This document shows positions 41,795 to 50,801 of a DNA stretch of 64,000 bases, piece after piece; position 1 is the stretch's first letter; every line of letters starts with the position of its first letter. The stretch comes from Stutzerimonas kunmingensis. GTDB lineage: Bacteria > Pseudomonadota > Gammaproteobacteria > Pseudomonadales > Pseudomonadaceae. The DNA lies in NCBI RefSeq assembly GCF_021432085.1, contig NZ_CP090366.1:2790001-2854000 (forward strand), given 5' to 3'. The notes beneath the pieces were generated by a model. The model saw only the letters and a program-made list of their open reading frames with translations. It was not told the origin of the DNA and made no database searches. The translations under genes and the position numbers were made by a program.

Positions 41795-41906
41795 GCCCAA
41801 CAGGCATTGAATCGCCTCTACTCGCGGAGAAGTAGGCTTCTCCGCCAAATCCTACCCATCTATATATAGAGCCGACCAGGAAATCAAGCGAACGTGTATC
41901 TCAAGC

Positions 41907-42338
41907 TCAGTGCCTGCAGGGAAACTCGTCAACGAATGCTTTCAGAGCCAATATGAAACCAGGCCCATCTAATGTTTCGGGATGGTCTTTACCATATAGA
42001 ACAACAACACCAGCTAAATCCCCTGCACCTCCACGATTATCAGGAATACAATAAGTATTAGGAATATCCTTGCCGTAAGAGTGCTTGAGAACAGAGGTAT
42101 TGACGAGCACACCTTCATTAAAACCCATTAAATACCCTAAACACTGACCGCTTTTAAGAATCTGCATCTTTGACATTTCATCGCCTTGCAAAGAGGCAGC
42201 GCGACAGGCCTCGAGAAGCTCCCTTCCAAGCATGCCATCAGCCACTGCGATGGGAGATGCTAGCGTGAAAGCACAATAGCAACTCACTTTAAACCAACGA
42301 CTCAAAGAGCCACTCACTCTATTCATAAGATTTTCCAT
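41907..42338 (-). CDS. Rap1a/Tai-family secreted protein
   Basis: 143 aa with a signal-like segment (FKVSCYCAFTLASPIAVADG). The mature part has the Rap1a/Tai pattern: LLEACR, SGQCLGYLMGFNEGV, NTYCIPDN, LYGKDHPETLDGPGFILALKAFVDEFPC, including four spaced Cys. Family members are periplasmic immunity proteins against type VI amidase effectors in enterobacteria. Many homologues occur singly, as here without an effector, so immunity is not certain. Confidence 0.8.
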   Translation of the reverse strand: MENLMNRVSGSLSRWFKVSCYCAFTLASPIAVADGMLGRELLEACRAASLQGDEMSKMQILKSGQCLGYLMGFNEGVLVNTSVLKHSYGKDIPNTYCIPDNRGGAGDLAGVVVLYGKDHPETLDGPGFILALKAFVDEFPCRH

Positions 42339-42705
42339 ATTAGGAAGCCGAGCCTGAGTTCACGACTCATCTTACACGAAAGCAGATCTGATTATATGCA
42401 TTGACCTTCAGAACTTCATAGTACAGCGCCTAAAATCTGACAACCGAGGCCGTCATCGCCAAACTGCCGCTCAATTAACAGCTGGTTTCGGCGTAGATGC
42501 GAAAAATGATTTACCACAAGGAACGCTGAATCATGGCCCCTCAGACCCTGCAATTGATTTTCAGCTCAACTAGAAGCGTTGCAATTGACTAGGTAGACGC
42601 GCTCAATTCCCACTTCTACCCGAATGCGAATAATTGCTTCTGGCCGGATGTCGCCGCTCGCAGCAGGTAGGTTGACCAAACCAAACATTACACATCAGCC
42701 AACAA
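42339..42705. other. Region of 367 bp without a gene
   Basis: No coding potential seen. GCAATTGA occurs near 42548 and 42581. It separates the Rap1a-like gene from the end of the Shango-like helicase gene. Confidence 0.4.
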
Positions 42706-44925
42706 TCAGTTCGTCACTACGGGTTGTCTCGCCAACCCCAATGCCGCTTCCTTCGCCCCCTCCAAATCTAGCTGCATAGTGGCGTACGATTGCATGAGTA
42801 ACGCTGACGGAAGCACCCAATCCCATTTTTCTTGAACCATGTTCTGTACGCTCATCAGAACGGTCGATGCGCCAATATCATCCCACCCGGCAATCTCGCG
42901 CAGCTTGCCCTCAAGCGATGCCCGATCTCCCTCGACCTCGATCACCAGCCCACTGTTTTCACTGGCTAGCCCGCTATGTGTACGCAAGATGGCCAAGGCA
43001 TCGTTTACCCAATCGCCTTGCCAGGTAAAAAGGTAAGTCTTGCCTCCGCTTTCGGTCATACTCGAATGTGCCAAGCCAAGATCCGCAAAGGTGCTGCGTG
43101 CCTGAGCCAATAGCTCCTGTGCCGCCGGGTCGAGATAGGGATAAACCTCCGCGCCCAACAACACGGCCTTCATCTCTTGCCGAACGCGGTCATGTACCGG
43201 GGCGCCAAGCCCATCGAAGGAAGGCGGAGCACCACCAGGATCGGATCTAACGACGATGACCTTGGCTTCAGTGTCAACACTGATGACCCGCCACCGACGC
43301 CCTGCAAAGATGATGCGCTGATCGACGGTCAAGGGCCTGGAGACCGGTAGAGCTCCCAGTGGCTTGCCATCGCATACCAGACGGAACTCTTCATTGCTGA
43401 CGAACGCGCTGTAGAAGTCGTAGTGGTTGATCATTCGCTCCCCCACAACACCGGGTAACAGCAGCCCCGACGCCTCCTGGGCTATCAAGTCATGATCACC
43501 GAGCGCGCGAAGCAGGCTAAGGAAGCTGCCCTGCTCCACGCAAGCAAACGGGCCACCTCGTATCAAGGTGCTCCACAGCTCTGCTGCTGTTGCTCCACCG
43601 CGCTGAGCTATCACCGAGAGGCACTGCTGAACCAGTGTCGATAAATGCAGGCCCTGAACACGAGGTGGCTCGAACCAGCCCTGCATCAATAACCTGATCA
43701 TGGCGATGCTTTGCACCAACCCCTGGCGGAGCCGATCCGACAGTGGTGAGTCATCGTCCAGCGGACGCTCCTTGCAGTAACTGCGGAGAATCGCTGCCTC
43801 TCCCGGACGGCGTCCGGATCGGCCCAGACGCTGGCGCAGACTGGCTACCGATGGTGGTGCGCCGATCTGCACCACCGTCTTGATACTGCCGATATCGACA
43901 CCCAGCTCCAATGTCGTTGTACAAACTGCGCTGGCCGGCTGGTCACCAGCCTTTAGAGCCTTCTCGGTTTCCTCTCGAATGTCCTTCGCCAGGCTGCCGT
44001 GATGCGGCCAAAACTCATTCGGCACGCCATCCTGCTCGCAACGGCGCCGCAAATTGTCAGCAAACCACTCCACCTGGGATCGGCTATTGGGGAATATCAG
44101 GTTGTTGCTGCCCCGCAGCACCTGAAAGAGGTGATCTGCAATGGCATGGTCTGCGGAAAACACTTCTTCGCCGTCCGGGAGTGCCGAGAGATTCTGTCGG
44201 GTCTCCGCATAGCCCCTGATCTGAACCTTCAATAGCTGACCACTCCCCTTGGACTCGATCACCGACACATGATAAGGCGCATTGGGCCGCAAGAAGGCTG
44301 CTGCCATCGCCATGTCGCCCAGCGTGGCGGAGAGCCCCACCCTGGGCAGGGGGCGATCAATAACGGTTTCCACCCGAGGCATCAGGGACTGCAGCTGCTT
44401 GCCTCGCTTGCTACCGATAAAGGCATGGAGTTCATCCACGACCAGATAGCGTAAGTTGGCAAACAACCCCGCCAGGCTGGTTCCCCTGTTCACAAACAGA
44501 GCTTCGAGAGACTCCGGTGTGATCAGCAGGATGCCTTCCGGAGACTTGAGGAAGCGATGTTTGCGGCTCGCAGAGATATCCCCATGCCAGGCAATAACAG
44601 GGATCTCCAGGTCATCGCATAGTCTGGCAAGGCGTTCCCACTGATCGTTGATCAGCGCCTTCAGAGGACTGATGTACAGCACGGCCCCGGGCGCGCCCTG
44701 TGTCTGCAAGAGGTTGGTGAGGATGGGCAAAAACGCGGCTTCGGTTTTCCCTGCTGCCGTCGCCGCCGCGATGATGACATCCTGATCCGCGCCCAGGAGC
44801 GCGGGGATAGCACGCTCCTGGGCATCGCGCAGAGAGGTCCAACCTTCGGACCATATCCAGCGCTGGATTCGCGGTTCGAGGAGTTCGAACCCGGCCGACT
44901 CAGAGCTGGAAGGTGGCAAGCTCAT
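42706..44925 (-). CDS. sngC: Lhr-like DEAD/DEAH helicase (SngC/BrxHI-like)
   Basis: A 739-aa superfamily 2 helicase: Walker A IIAAATAAGKTEAAF, DExH box VVDELHAFIG, motif III GLSATLGD, and motif VI RQRLGRSGRRPG, followed by a long carboxy domain. It resembles the helicases of BREX type 2 (BrxHI) and the Shango anti-phage system. ATG at 44925 (MSLPPSSSESAGF) overlaps the upstream ATPase gene by 26 bp. Together with the BrxD-like ATPase and the TerB-C fragment upstream this matches Shango order sngA-sngB-sngC. The gene itself appears complete. Confidence 0.85.
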   Translation of the reverse strand: MSLPPSSSESAGFELLEPRIQRWIWSEGWTSLRDAQERAIPALLGADQDVIIAAATAAGKTEAAFLPILTNLLQTQGAPGAVLYISPLKALINDQWERLARLCDDLEIPVIAWHGDISASRKHRFLKSPEGILLITPESLEALFVNRGTSLAGLFANLRYLVVDELHAFIGSKRGKQLQSLMPRVETVIDRPLPRVGLSATLGDMAMAAAFLRPNAPYHVSVIESKGSGQLLKVQIRGYAETRQNLSALPDGEEVFSADHAIADHLFQVLRGSNNLIFPNSRSQVEWFADNLRRRCEQDGVPNEFWPHHGSLAKDIREETEKALKAGDQPASAVCTTTLELGVDIGSIKTVVQIGAPPSVASLRQRLGRSGRRPGEAAILRSYCKERPLDDDSPLSDRLRQGLVQSIAMIRLLMQGWFEPPRVQGLHLSTLVQQCLSVIAQRGGATAAELWSTLIRGGPFACVEQGSFLSLLRALGDHDLIAQEASGLLLPGVVGERMINHYDFYSAFVSNEEFRLVCDGKPLGALPVSRPLTVDQRIIFAGRRWRVISVDTEAKVIVVRSDPGGAPPSFDGLGAPVHDRVRQEMKAVLLGAEVYPYLDPAAQELLAQARSTFADLGLAHSSMTESGGKTYLFTWQGDWVNDALAILRTHSGLASENSGLVIEVEGDRASLEGKLREIAGWDDIGASTVLMSVQNMVQEKWDWVLPSALLMQSYATMQLDLEGAKEAALGLARQPVVTN

Positions 44926-46195
44926 CGTCCGTGTCCACCTGGGTATCGGCTTCACCACCTCGGTCTGTCTCTATCTCGACCGCGCCCAGCAGTGCGCGCC
45001 AATCAGCCCCCGGATTCTGCTCCAGCACCGCTAGTAGGTTTATGAATGCGGTGATGGTCGTCCGTGGGGTGCGGAAGTAGGCCTCGCCCATCCGTTGGTT
45101 GCAATGGGCCATAAACAGCGGTAATGCTTCGTCAGGTAGCAAATAGCGTTCGCTCTCGCCTGCCGCGTAGACATGACGCAGCTTCTGCAGCAGTACGTAA
45201 AAGTCCTCAGGCGTCAGACTGGTGAGGCGTATAACCGGGCCGGACAGATCTACCAGCCCGGACTTGGCGAAGTTGTTTTCCGTCAAGCGCGACTGCAGGG
45301 CCGGATAGCTGTAGAGCCCGCGACGTGTATCCATAAGGAACTCGGGTGTGCCACCCAGCACGAAACCCAGCCCCTCAGCGGAGCCCTGCAGAGAATCATT
45401 GAGGATGCGCAAGATCTGTTCGTAGTTAGCGTTGCGTGCCTGAGTATTGGCAAGCTTGTACAGGTTAACCAACTCGTCGAGACACACCATCAGCCCACTG
45501 AATCCGGCCAAGCGCACAAATCGGGAAAGCAGCTTGAGCTGGTCGTAGACCGACGCATCGTCGACTATGGTTCTGACCCCCAAAGCGGTGCGGGCCTCTG
45601 TTTTGGTAGTGAACTCGCCACGCAACCAACGAATAGCATCGGCCTTGAGCTGCTCGTTGCCCTCCTCGAAGCCTTTGCAATAGGCCGCGATTACATCAGC
45701 AAAGTCATAGCCGTTGACCATCTCCGTCAGTTGATCGAGATGCTCACGAATCACAGCTTCGCTGTCCCTCCCGGACGCTTTGGCTTCCGTCTTGGCCTGT
45801 GCAATGAATTTCTCGACGATGCCTTGCAGAGCACCACCGTCAGGCTTAGTCCGGGTGGACATATTCTTGGCCAATTCGGCATATAGCGAGCGGGCCTGGC
45901 CGCCAGTCGCATGGAGGCGACGATCAGGGTTCAAATCCGCATGCATGGTGACGAGCTTGCGCTCCATCGCAATAGCGCGAACCAGATTGAGGAAAAACGA
46001 CTTACCCGCACCATATTCACCGATCACTACCCGGAATGCGGAACCACTTTCCGCGAGGCGCTCCACATCACGAATAAGCGCTTCCAGCTCACTAACACGC
46101 CCCACCTGGATCAGGTGCTGACCTGCACGCGGCACAACGCCAGCGCGCAGGGACTGAATGACCGCATCGCGATCCTTGGCTCTGATGCTGCTCAT
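44900..46195 (-). CDS. sngB: BrxD-like P-loop ATPase (DUF2791; SngB-like)
   Basis: 431 aa. Walker A GEYGAGKSFFLNL near residue 60, Walker B GLMVCLDELVNLYKL, and the arginine-rich sensor region GLYSYPALQSRL are typical of BrxC/BrxD-type AAA-like proteins. It opens SIRAKDRDAVIQSLRAGVVPRAGQH, the usual family start. It overlaps the TerB-C gene by 4 bp and the helicase gene by 26 bp. It is expected to act with the helicase in anti-phage defence. Confidence 0.87.
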   Translation of the reverse strand: MSSIRAKDRDAVIQSLRAGVVPRAGQHLIQVGRVSELEALIRDVERLAESGSAFRVVIGEYGAGKSFFLNLVRAIAMERKLVTMHADLNPDRRLHATGGQARSLYAELAKNMSTRTKPDGGALQGIVEKFIAQAKTEAKASGRDSEAVIREHLDQLTEMVNGYDFADVIAAYCKGFEEGNEQLKADAIRWLRGEFTTKTEARTALGVRTIVDDASVYDQLKLLSRFVRLAGFSGLMVCLDELVNLYKLANTQARNANYEQILRILNDSLQGSAEGLGFVLGGTPEFLMDTRRGLYSYPALQSRLTENNFAKSGLVDLSGPVIRLTSLTPEDFYVLLQKLRHVYAAGESERYLLPDEALPLFMAHCNQRMGEAYFRTPRTTITAFINLLAVLEQNPGADWRALLGAVEIETDRGGEADTQVDTDDELATFQL

Positions 46196-46727
46196 AGCGG
46201 TAGTTTTTCCATGATTTCAGGGTTGATTTCGAAAGGGTCTTCCCCTTCGGTGACTGGCATATCGAAACGATCAAAGGCCATGCCGTTGATCTGCTCCAAT
46301 GCGCCGTCGAGCATGAGCTCCATATCGCTGGCAACTGCCTCCAACTCGTCACGCATCCACTCGCTACGGGATACAAGAACACGCAGGAAAGCTGAGTGAT
46401 CTGCGTCCAATCCACAGATGGCGGAGGTATCCTCGACAGCTTCTTCGACAACGTCCTCGTCAGGCTCAGAAGGCTTGTCGTCAACGAAAACCTCAGCCAG
46501 CAGCGCGGATACCTGTTCCGTTTCACGCTGCAACTGAGCGATGCGCTCCTGGTCTAAAGCAAATCCACCAACGGGCTTGGACAAAGCAGTTCCAGGCATA
46601 GAAGTCGTTGTCTGCGGTGAGCCAAGGGAGGGACTACTGGCGGCCACATGAAGGTCGCTGTATAGCGATTGCGGATCCAACTGAAGGGCCTTGTAGACAC
46701 GCTCCAGCAACTTCACCTCTGCGGGGC
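46192..46727 (-). pseudogene. sngA: TerB-C domain protein (SngA-like), 5' end lost
   Basis: The last 177 codons of a TerB-C protein. SPAEVKLLERVYKALQL begins at the IS border. GFALDQERIAQLQRETEQVSALLAEVF, DADHSAFLRVLVSR and DPFEINPEIMEKLPL are TerB-C signatures. The amino-terminal TerB parts are absent, replaced by the IS21 element at 46728. Without it a Shango-like system should be incomplete. A short product from GTG at 46716 is conceivable. Confidence 0.78.
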
Positions 46728-46955
46728 TGCGGATTTCGGAGCATCGTGACCGGCCGTTTCGGTTGATCGTGACCGGTCATTTCGCTAACGCGTGACCGCT
46801 GATTTCGCTAACAACGTGACCGATTTTCCACCTGTTCCGAAACAGGTGGTCACGGCTTACCGAAATCGTCGGTCACGGCTTAGCGAAAACCTTCCCCCTG
46901 CGTTGCGCATGACCTGACGCGACCGTCACCCTCGCCCGATTTCGGGAGACGAGGG

Positions 46956-48641
46956 ATGGCGGCGCCGCGAGTAGCCATGCGAAACATCAAAGAATGTCTG
47001 CGCCTCAAGCTTGAGGCCGGTTTGTCCCACGAGAAGATTGCCCGCGCCTTGCAGCTGTCCAAGGGCGTTGTCAGCAAGTACGTCACGGCGGCGTGCGTGG
47101 CCGGGCTGGACTGGCCGGCGCTGGTGGCGATGGATGAGGCCGTGTTGGCAGCCGCCTTGTTTGCGCCGATGCCACCGGGCAAGCCGCGCGGTGAGCGGGT
47201 ACTGCCCGATGTGCTAAGTATCCATCGCGAGCTGCGGCGCAAGGGCGTGACCTTGCAGCTGCTGTGGGAGGAGTATCTCGCCGCGCATGCGGGGCAGCCG
47301 ACCTACCGCTACACCCAGTTCGTCGAGCACTACCGGCGTTACGCACAGACGCTCAAGCGTTCGATGCGCCAGCTGCACCGCGCGGGCGAGAAGCTGTTTA
47401 TCGACTATGCCGGCCCGACGCTGCCGGTGGTCGATCCAGGCACCGGCGAAGTCCGCCGGGCGCACATCTTCGTCGCCGCCCTGGGCGCCTCGAATTACAC
47501 CTATGCCTGCGCGACGCCGGGCGAAACCCAGGTGGACTGGCTGACTTCGCTGGGGCAGGCGCTTGCCTACTTTGGTGGCGTGCCGGAGATGGTCGTGCCG
47601 GATAATCCACGTGCCCTGGTTGCTCAGCCGGATCGTTACGAGCCGGGCCTGAACCGCGCGACATTGGAATGCGCGCGCCATTACCAGACGGTGATTCTGC
47701 CGGCACGGCCACGCAAACCACAGGACAAAGCCAAGGCAGAGGTAGCGGTGCAGGTTGTCGAGCGCTGGATCATGGCGCGGCTGCGCCATCAGCAGTTCTT
47801 CAGCCTGCATGCGCTCAATCAGGCCATCGCGGAGTTGCTGGAGGATTTGAATCAACGCCCGTTCAAGCGGCTCGATGGCTGCCGGCGCGACTGGTTCGAG
47901 CGCCTGGATCGGCCGGCTCTGCGCGTGCTGCCGGCACATCCCTACGAGGTGGCCAGCTTTAAGCGCTGCAAGGTCAACATTGATTACCACATCGAGGTAA
48001 ATGGCAGCTTCTACAGCGTGCCCTCGGCTCTGGCCCGGCAGAGCGTCGATGTGCGGCTGACAGCGCACACCTTGGAGGTGCTGCATGGCAACCGGCGGGT
48101 GGCCAGCCACCTGCTGCTGGGTCGCCGCGGTGCCTACAGCACCCAGCGCGAGCACATGCCCGCCGCACACCAGGCCCATCGCGAATGGACGCCGCAACGA
48201 CTGCTCGACTGGGGCGAGCGGATCGGCCCCTACACGCGCCAACTGATCGATCACCAGCTGACCCACAAGCCGCACCCGGAAATGGGCTACCGCGCCTGCC
48301 TCGGGTTGCTCTCGCTGGCTCGTCGCTATGGCAATGCGCGCCTGGAAGCCGCCGCCGAACGGGCCGTCCAGCTGCGCGCCTTCACCGGGCGTAGTGTACG
48401 CAACCTGCTTCAGCAAGGCCTGGATCGACAGCCGCTGCCCAAGCGTGCGGCCGAAGCGAGCCTCCCCGAGCACCACGAAAACGTCCGTGGAGCCGACTAC
48501 TACCAACCCCCGCAACAGGAGCTGTTCGATGATGCCGCAACACACCCTGAATCAACTGCACCAGCTACGCCTGGACGGCATGGCCCGCGCACTGGAGGAG
48601 CAATGGACGCTGCCGGCCAGCCACAGCCTGAGCTTCGATGA
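46956..48641 (+). CDS. istA: IS21-family transposase IstA
   Basis: 561 aa. An HTH ([27 protein letters not shown]) is followed by the rve integrase core, with Asp in [14 protein letters not shown], the second Asp in [11 protein letters not shown] and Glu in [19 protein letters not shown]. The tail after residue 525 is low-complexity and shares 113 bp with istB. The IS looks complete and possibly active. Confidence 0.93.
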   Translation: MAAPRVAMRNIKECLRLKLEAGLSHEKIARALQLSKGVVSKYVTAACVAGLDWPALVAMDEAVLAAALFAPMPPGKPRGERVLPDVLSIHRELRRKGVTLQLLWEEYLAAHAGQPTYRYTQFVEHYRRYAQTLKRSMRQLHRAGEKLFIDYAGPTLPVVDPGTGEVRRAHIFVAALGASNYTYACATPGETQVDWLTSLGQALAYFGGVPEMVVPDNPRALVAQPDRYEPGLNRATLECARHYQTVILPARPRKPQDKAKAEVAVQVVERWIMARLRHQQFFSLHALNQAIAELLEDLNQRPFKRLDGCRRDWFERLDRPALRVLPAHPYEVASFKRCKVNIDYHIEVNGSFYSVPSALARQSVDVRLTAHTLEVLHGNRRVASHLLLGRRGAYSTQREHMPAAHQAHREWTPQRLLDWGERIGPYTRQLIDHQLTHKPHPEMGYRACLGLLSLARRYGNARLEAAAERAVQLRAFTGRSVRNLLQQGLDRQPLPKRAAEASLPEHHENVRGADYYQPPQQELFDDAATHPESTAPATPGRHGPRTGGAMDAAGQPQPELR

Positions 48642-49278
48642 ACGCCTCGGCCTGTTGCTTGACCGTGAACTGGCCTGGCGTGACAACCAGCGCCTAGTGC
48701 GGCTGCGCAAGAAAGCCAAGCTCAAGTACAGCAATGCCTGCCTAGAGGATCTCGATCGGCGTCCCGGCCGCGCCCTGGACGAGCGCCTGATCGCCGCCCT
48801 GGCCAACGGTGACTGGATCCGCCAGCAGCACAACCTGCTGTTGACCGGCCCGACCGGTGCCGGCAAGACCTGGCTGGCCTGTGCCTTGGGCAACCAAGCC
48901 TGCCGCCAGGGCTACAGCACCCTGTATCTGCGCACCCCGCGCCTGCTGGAGCAACTGCGCATCGCCCACGGCGACGGCAGCTTCGGCCGCACCCTGCAAC
49001 AGCTGGCAAAGGTCGACGTCCTGGTTCTGGACGACTGGGCGCTAGCCCCGCTGGAGGAAGGGGCCCGGCATGACCTGCTGGAGGTGATCGACGACCGCGC
49101 CGGCAACCGCTCCACCATCCTGACCAGTCAACTGCCCATCGAACACTGGCACGGCTGGATCAACGACCCGACCTTGGCCGATGCCATCCTTGATCGCCTG
49201 GTGCACAACGCTTACCGACTGACGATGAAGGGCGAGTCACTGCGCCGGAAAAAAGCCGAGGAAGACACCGCATCGTGA
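48529..49278 (+). CDS. istB: IS21-family helper ATPase IstB
   Basis: 249 aa AAA+ regulator of transposition. Walker [19 protein letters not shown], Walker [12 protein letters not shown], sensor [14 protein letters not shown]. Start ATG at 48529 (a second ATG follows directly) with AGGAG upstream; the longer frame is a shadow of istA. Confidence 0.93.
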   Translation: MMPQHTLNQLHQLRLDGMARALEEQWTLPASHSLSFDERLGLLLDRELAWRDNQRLVRLRKKAKLKYSNACLEDLDRRPGRALDERLIAALANGDWIRQQHNLLLTGPTGAGKTWLACALGNQACRQGYSTLYLRTPRLLEQLRIAHGDGSFGRTLQQLAKVDVLVLDDWALAPLEEGARHDLLEVIDDRAGNRSTILTSQLPIEHWHGWINDPTLADAILDRLVHNAYRLTMKGESLRRKKAEEDTAS

Positions 49279-49371
49279 CCGATGCGATTACAATCTCAAA
49301 ACCGCGCAACCGGGACGGAAGCACCGGTCACGTATTAGCGAAACGCTCGGTCACGTTCACCGAAATCCGCA

Positions 49372-49768
49372 CGCAGGCAAACTGCTGCATGGGTGCCTTG
49401 CTGCGATTGGACTTGAACGTCGCCTTACGCCGCATCCAGTCCGCGCACTCTTTTGCAATCGCGCGCTGGGTCAGTTTGTTGCGTAGCTGAATCTCGAACT
49501 CACTCCCGTACAGACTCCGTTCGCGGTCAGCCTTCGGGATGTGGAATTCTTTGCGTTCCTTGCGAATCTTGTCGGTAACCTCGTTGGCGGTGAACGTCGG
49601 CGAGGTAAAGATGAATTGAAGCTCGTCGATTTTTTCCAGCTCTGCTTTGAGCGCTTCAAACGCGTACATCGAAAAGCAGGAGGCCGCGATCTTCAGGCGG
49701 GCACCTGGTTCGAGCGTCTGCTTGAGATCATCGCCGAGCAGGTGGTTGATGTTGTCGATCAGTTCCAT
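49372..49768 (-). pseudogene. Amino-terminal stub of a PLD/SNF2-type helicase
   Basis: 132 codons: MELIDNINHLLGDDLKQTLEP, RLKIAASCFSMYAFEALKAEL and FIFTSPTFTANEVTDKIRKERKEF match the amino-terminal phospholipase-D-like region found on large SNF2-type helicases in defence islands. The frame runs into the IS21 element, and the helicase domains are gone. It reads towards the IS, in the same direction as the TerB-C fragment on the other side. Confidence 0.72.
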
Positions 49769-49887
49769 GATGCCGTCGCCCCTAATAAGCTAGTCAGAGC
49801 CGACATCCGCCCTCCCCCTAGGCTCGCGAATACCACTCCGTTGTCAGGGTTGATCCTAATCTCCCCAGGACTGAGAAGCCAATCTCA

Positions 49888-49909
49888 ATTGGCAACCAAT
49901 TGGCAACCA
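49888..49909. repeat. Tandem 11-bp repeats near the right end of the island
   Basis: ATTGGCAACCA twice in immediate tandem, 42 bp before the right attachment repeat. It has the same period and TGGCA core as the pair at the left end (10336-10357), consistent with integrase arm sites. Confidence 0.5.
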
Positions 49910-49950
49910 GAAAGCCATTATCTAGAAAGCGCCGAAAAATCTGCAGGCAT

Positions 49951-50074
<124 letters not shown>

Positions 50075-50158
50075 CTGACGCCAACAGCACTGCTGAAAGC
50101 GGATCGAACTATACATTAAGCATCTGAAAATGTGAAAGTTTTTTAGATACCAGATCGA

Positions 50159-50515
50159 CTATTTCCTCAGCACCTGAAGAACCTCTTCCAACTCCGAGAT
50201 CATCTGCCGAATGAGCTGCTTGTACTGAGTGGTGTCGTCGCGCGCTTCGTCGCCGGACATGCGCTGTCTGGCGCCACCGATGGTGAAGCCTTGATCGTAC
50301 AGCAGCGCACGAATCTGACGAATCATCAGGACATCCTGCCGCTGGTAGTAGCGCCGGTTGCCGCGTCGCTTAACCGGATTGAGCTGAGGGAACTCCTGCT
50401 CCCAGTAACGCAGCACGTGAGGCTTGACTGCACAAAGCTCGCTCACCTCACCAATGGTGAAATAGCGCTTGCCGGGGATCGACGGAAGCTCGTCGTTATG
50501 ACTTGGTTCCAGCAT
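50159..50515 (-). CDS. MerR-family regulator next to ihfA
   Basis: 118 aa. It begins [19 protein letters not shown], then the MerR-type [31 protein letters not shown] and [15 protein letters not shown]. The carboxy end is a short coiled coil ([19 protein letters not shown]). It is the conserved neighbour of ihfA in Pseudomonas (PA2737-like). The targets are not evident. It overlaps ihfA by 20 bp. Confidence 0.92.
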   Translation of the reverse strand: MLEPSHNDELPSIPGKRYFTIGEVSELCAVKPHVLRYWEQEFPQLNPVKRRGNRRYYQRQDVLMIRQIRALLYDQGFTIGGARQRMSGDEARDDTTQYKQLIRQMISELEEVLQVLRK

Positions 50516-50798
50516 AGGCCTCGACTCTCGCTTTGAGTTTCTGCCCTGGACGGAACGTCACCACGCGACGCGCCGTGATAGGTATCTCCTCACCTGTCTT
50601 CGGATTGCGACCCGGCCGCTGACGCTTGTCGCGCAGGTCAAAGTTGCCGAACCCGGACAACTTGACCTGCTCGTTATGCTCGAGCGCCTGACGGATCTCC
50701 TCGAAAAACAGCTCCACCAACTCCTTGGCCTCGCGCTTATTCAAGCCCAGCTCTTCATATAGACGTTCCGCCATTTCAGCTTTCGTCAGAGCCCCCAT
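50496..50798 (-). CDS. ihfA: Integration host factor subunit alpha
   Basis: 100 aa. [29 protein letters not shown] is followed by the DNA-bending beta arm [30 protein letters not shown] bends DNA in recombination, replication and transcription, and would also be a host factor for the tRNA-site integrases nearby. It starts 4 bp after pheT and belongs to that operon. Confidence 0.97.
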   Translation of the reverse strand: MGALTKAEMAERLYEELGLNKREAKELVELFFEEIRQALEHNEQVKLSGFGNFDLRDKRQRPGRNPKTGEEIPITARRVVTFRPGQKLKARVEAYAGTKS

Positions 50799-50801
50799 AC
50801 G

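Larger units (their letters stand above)
46728..49371 (+). mobile_element. IS21-family insertion sequence
   Basis: 2644 bp with ends TGCGGATTTCGG (left) and its complement (right), and genes istA and istB. Inside the left end, CGTGACCG-type repeats recur about every 23 bp at 46745-46830, and two more lie near the right end, as expected for transposase-binding repeats of IS21. No target duplication is seen (GGGGC before, CGCAG after). Different broken genes flank it. Confidence 0.92.

Noticed and set aside
42706..46727. BREX type 2 (Pgl) system
   Set aside because: brxD- and brxHI-like genes are present, but pglW, pglX, pglY and pglZ are not. The TerB-C fragment points to a Shango-like set instead.
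47214..48545. 443-codon minus-strand frame in the IS21 element
   Set aside because: Antisense to istA, which has clear catalytic motifs.
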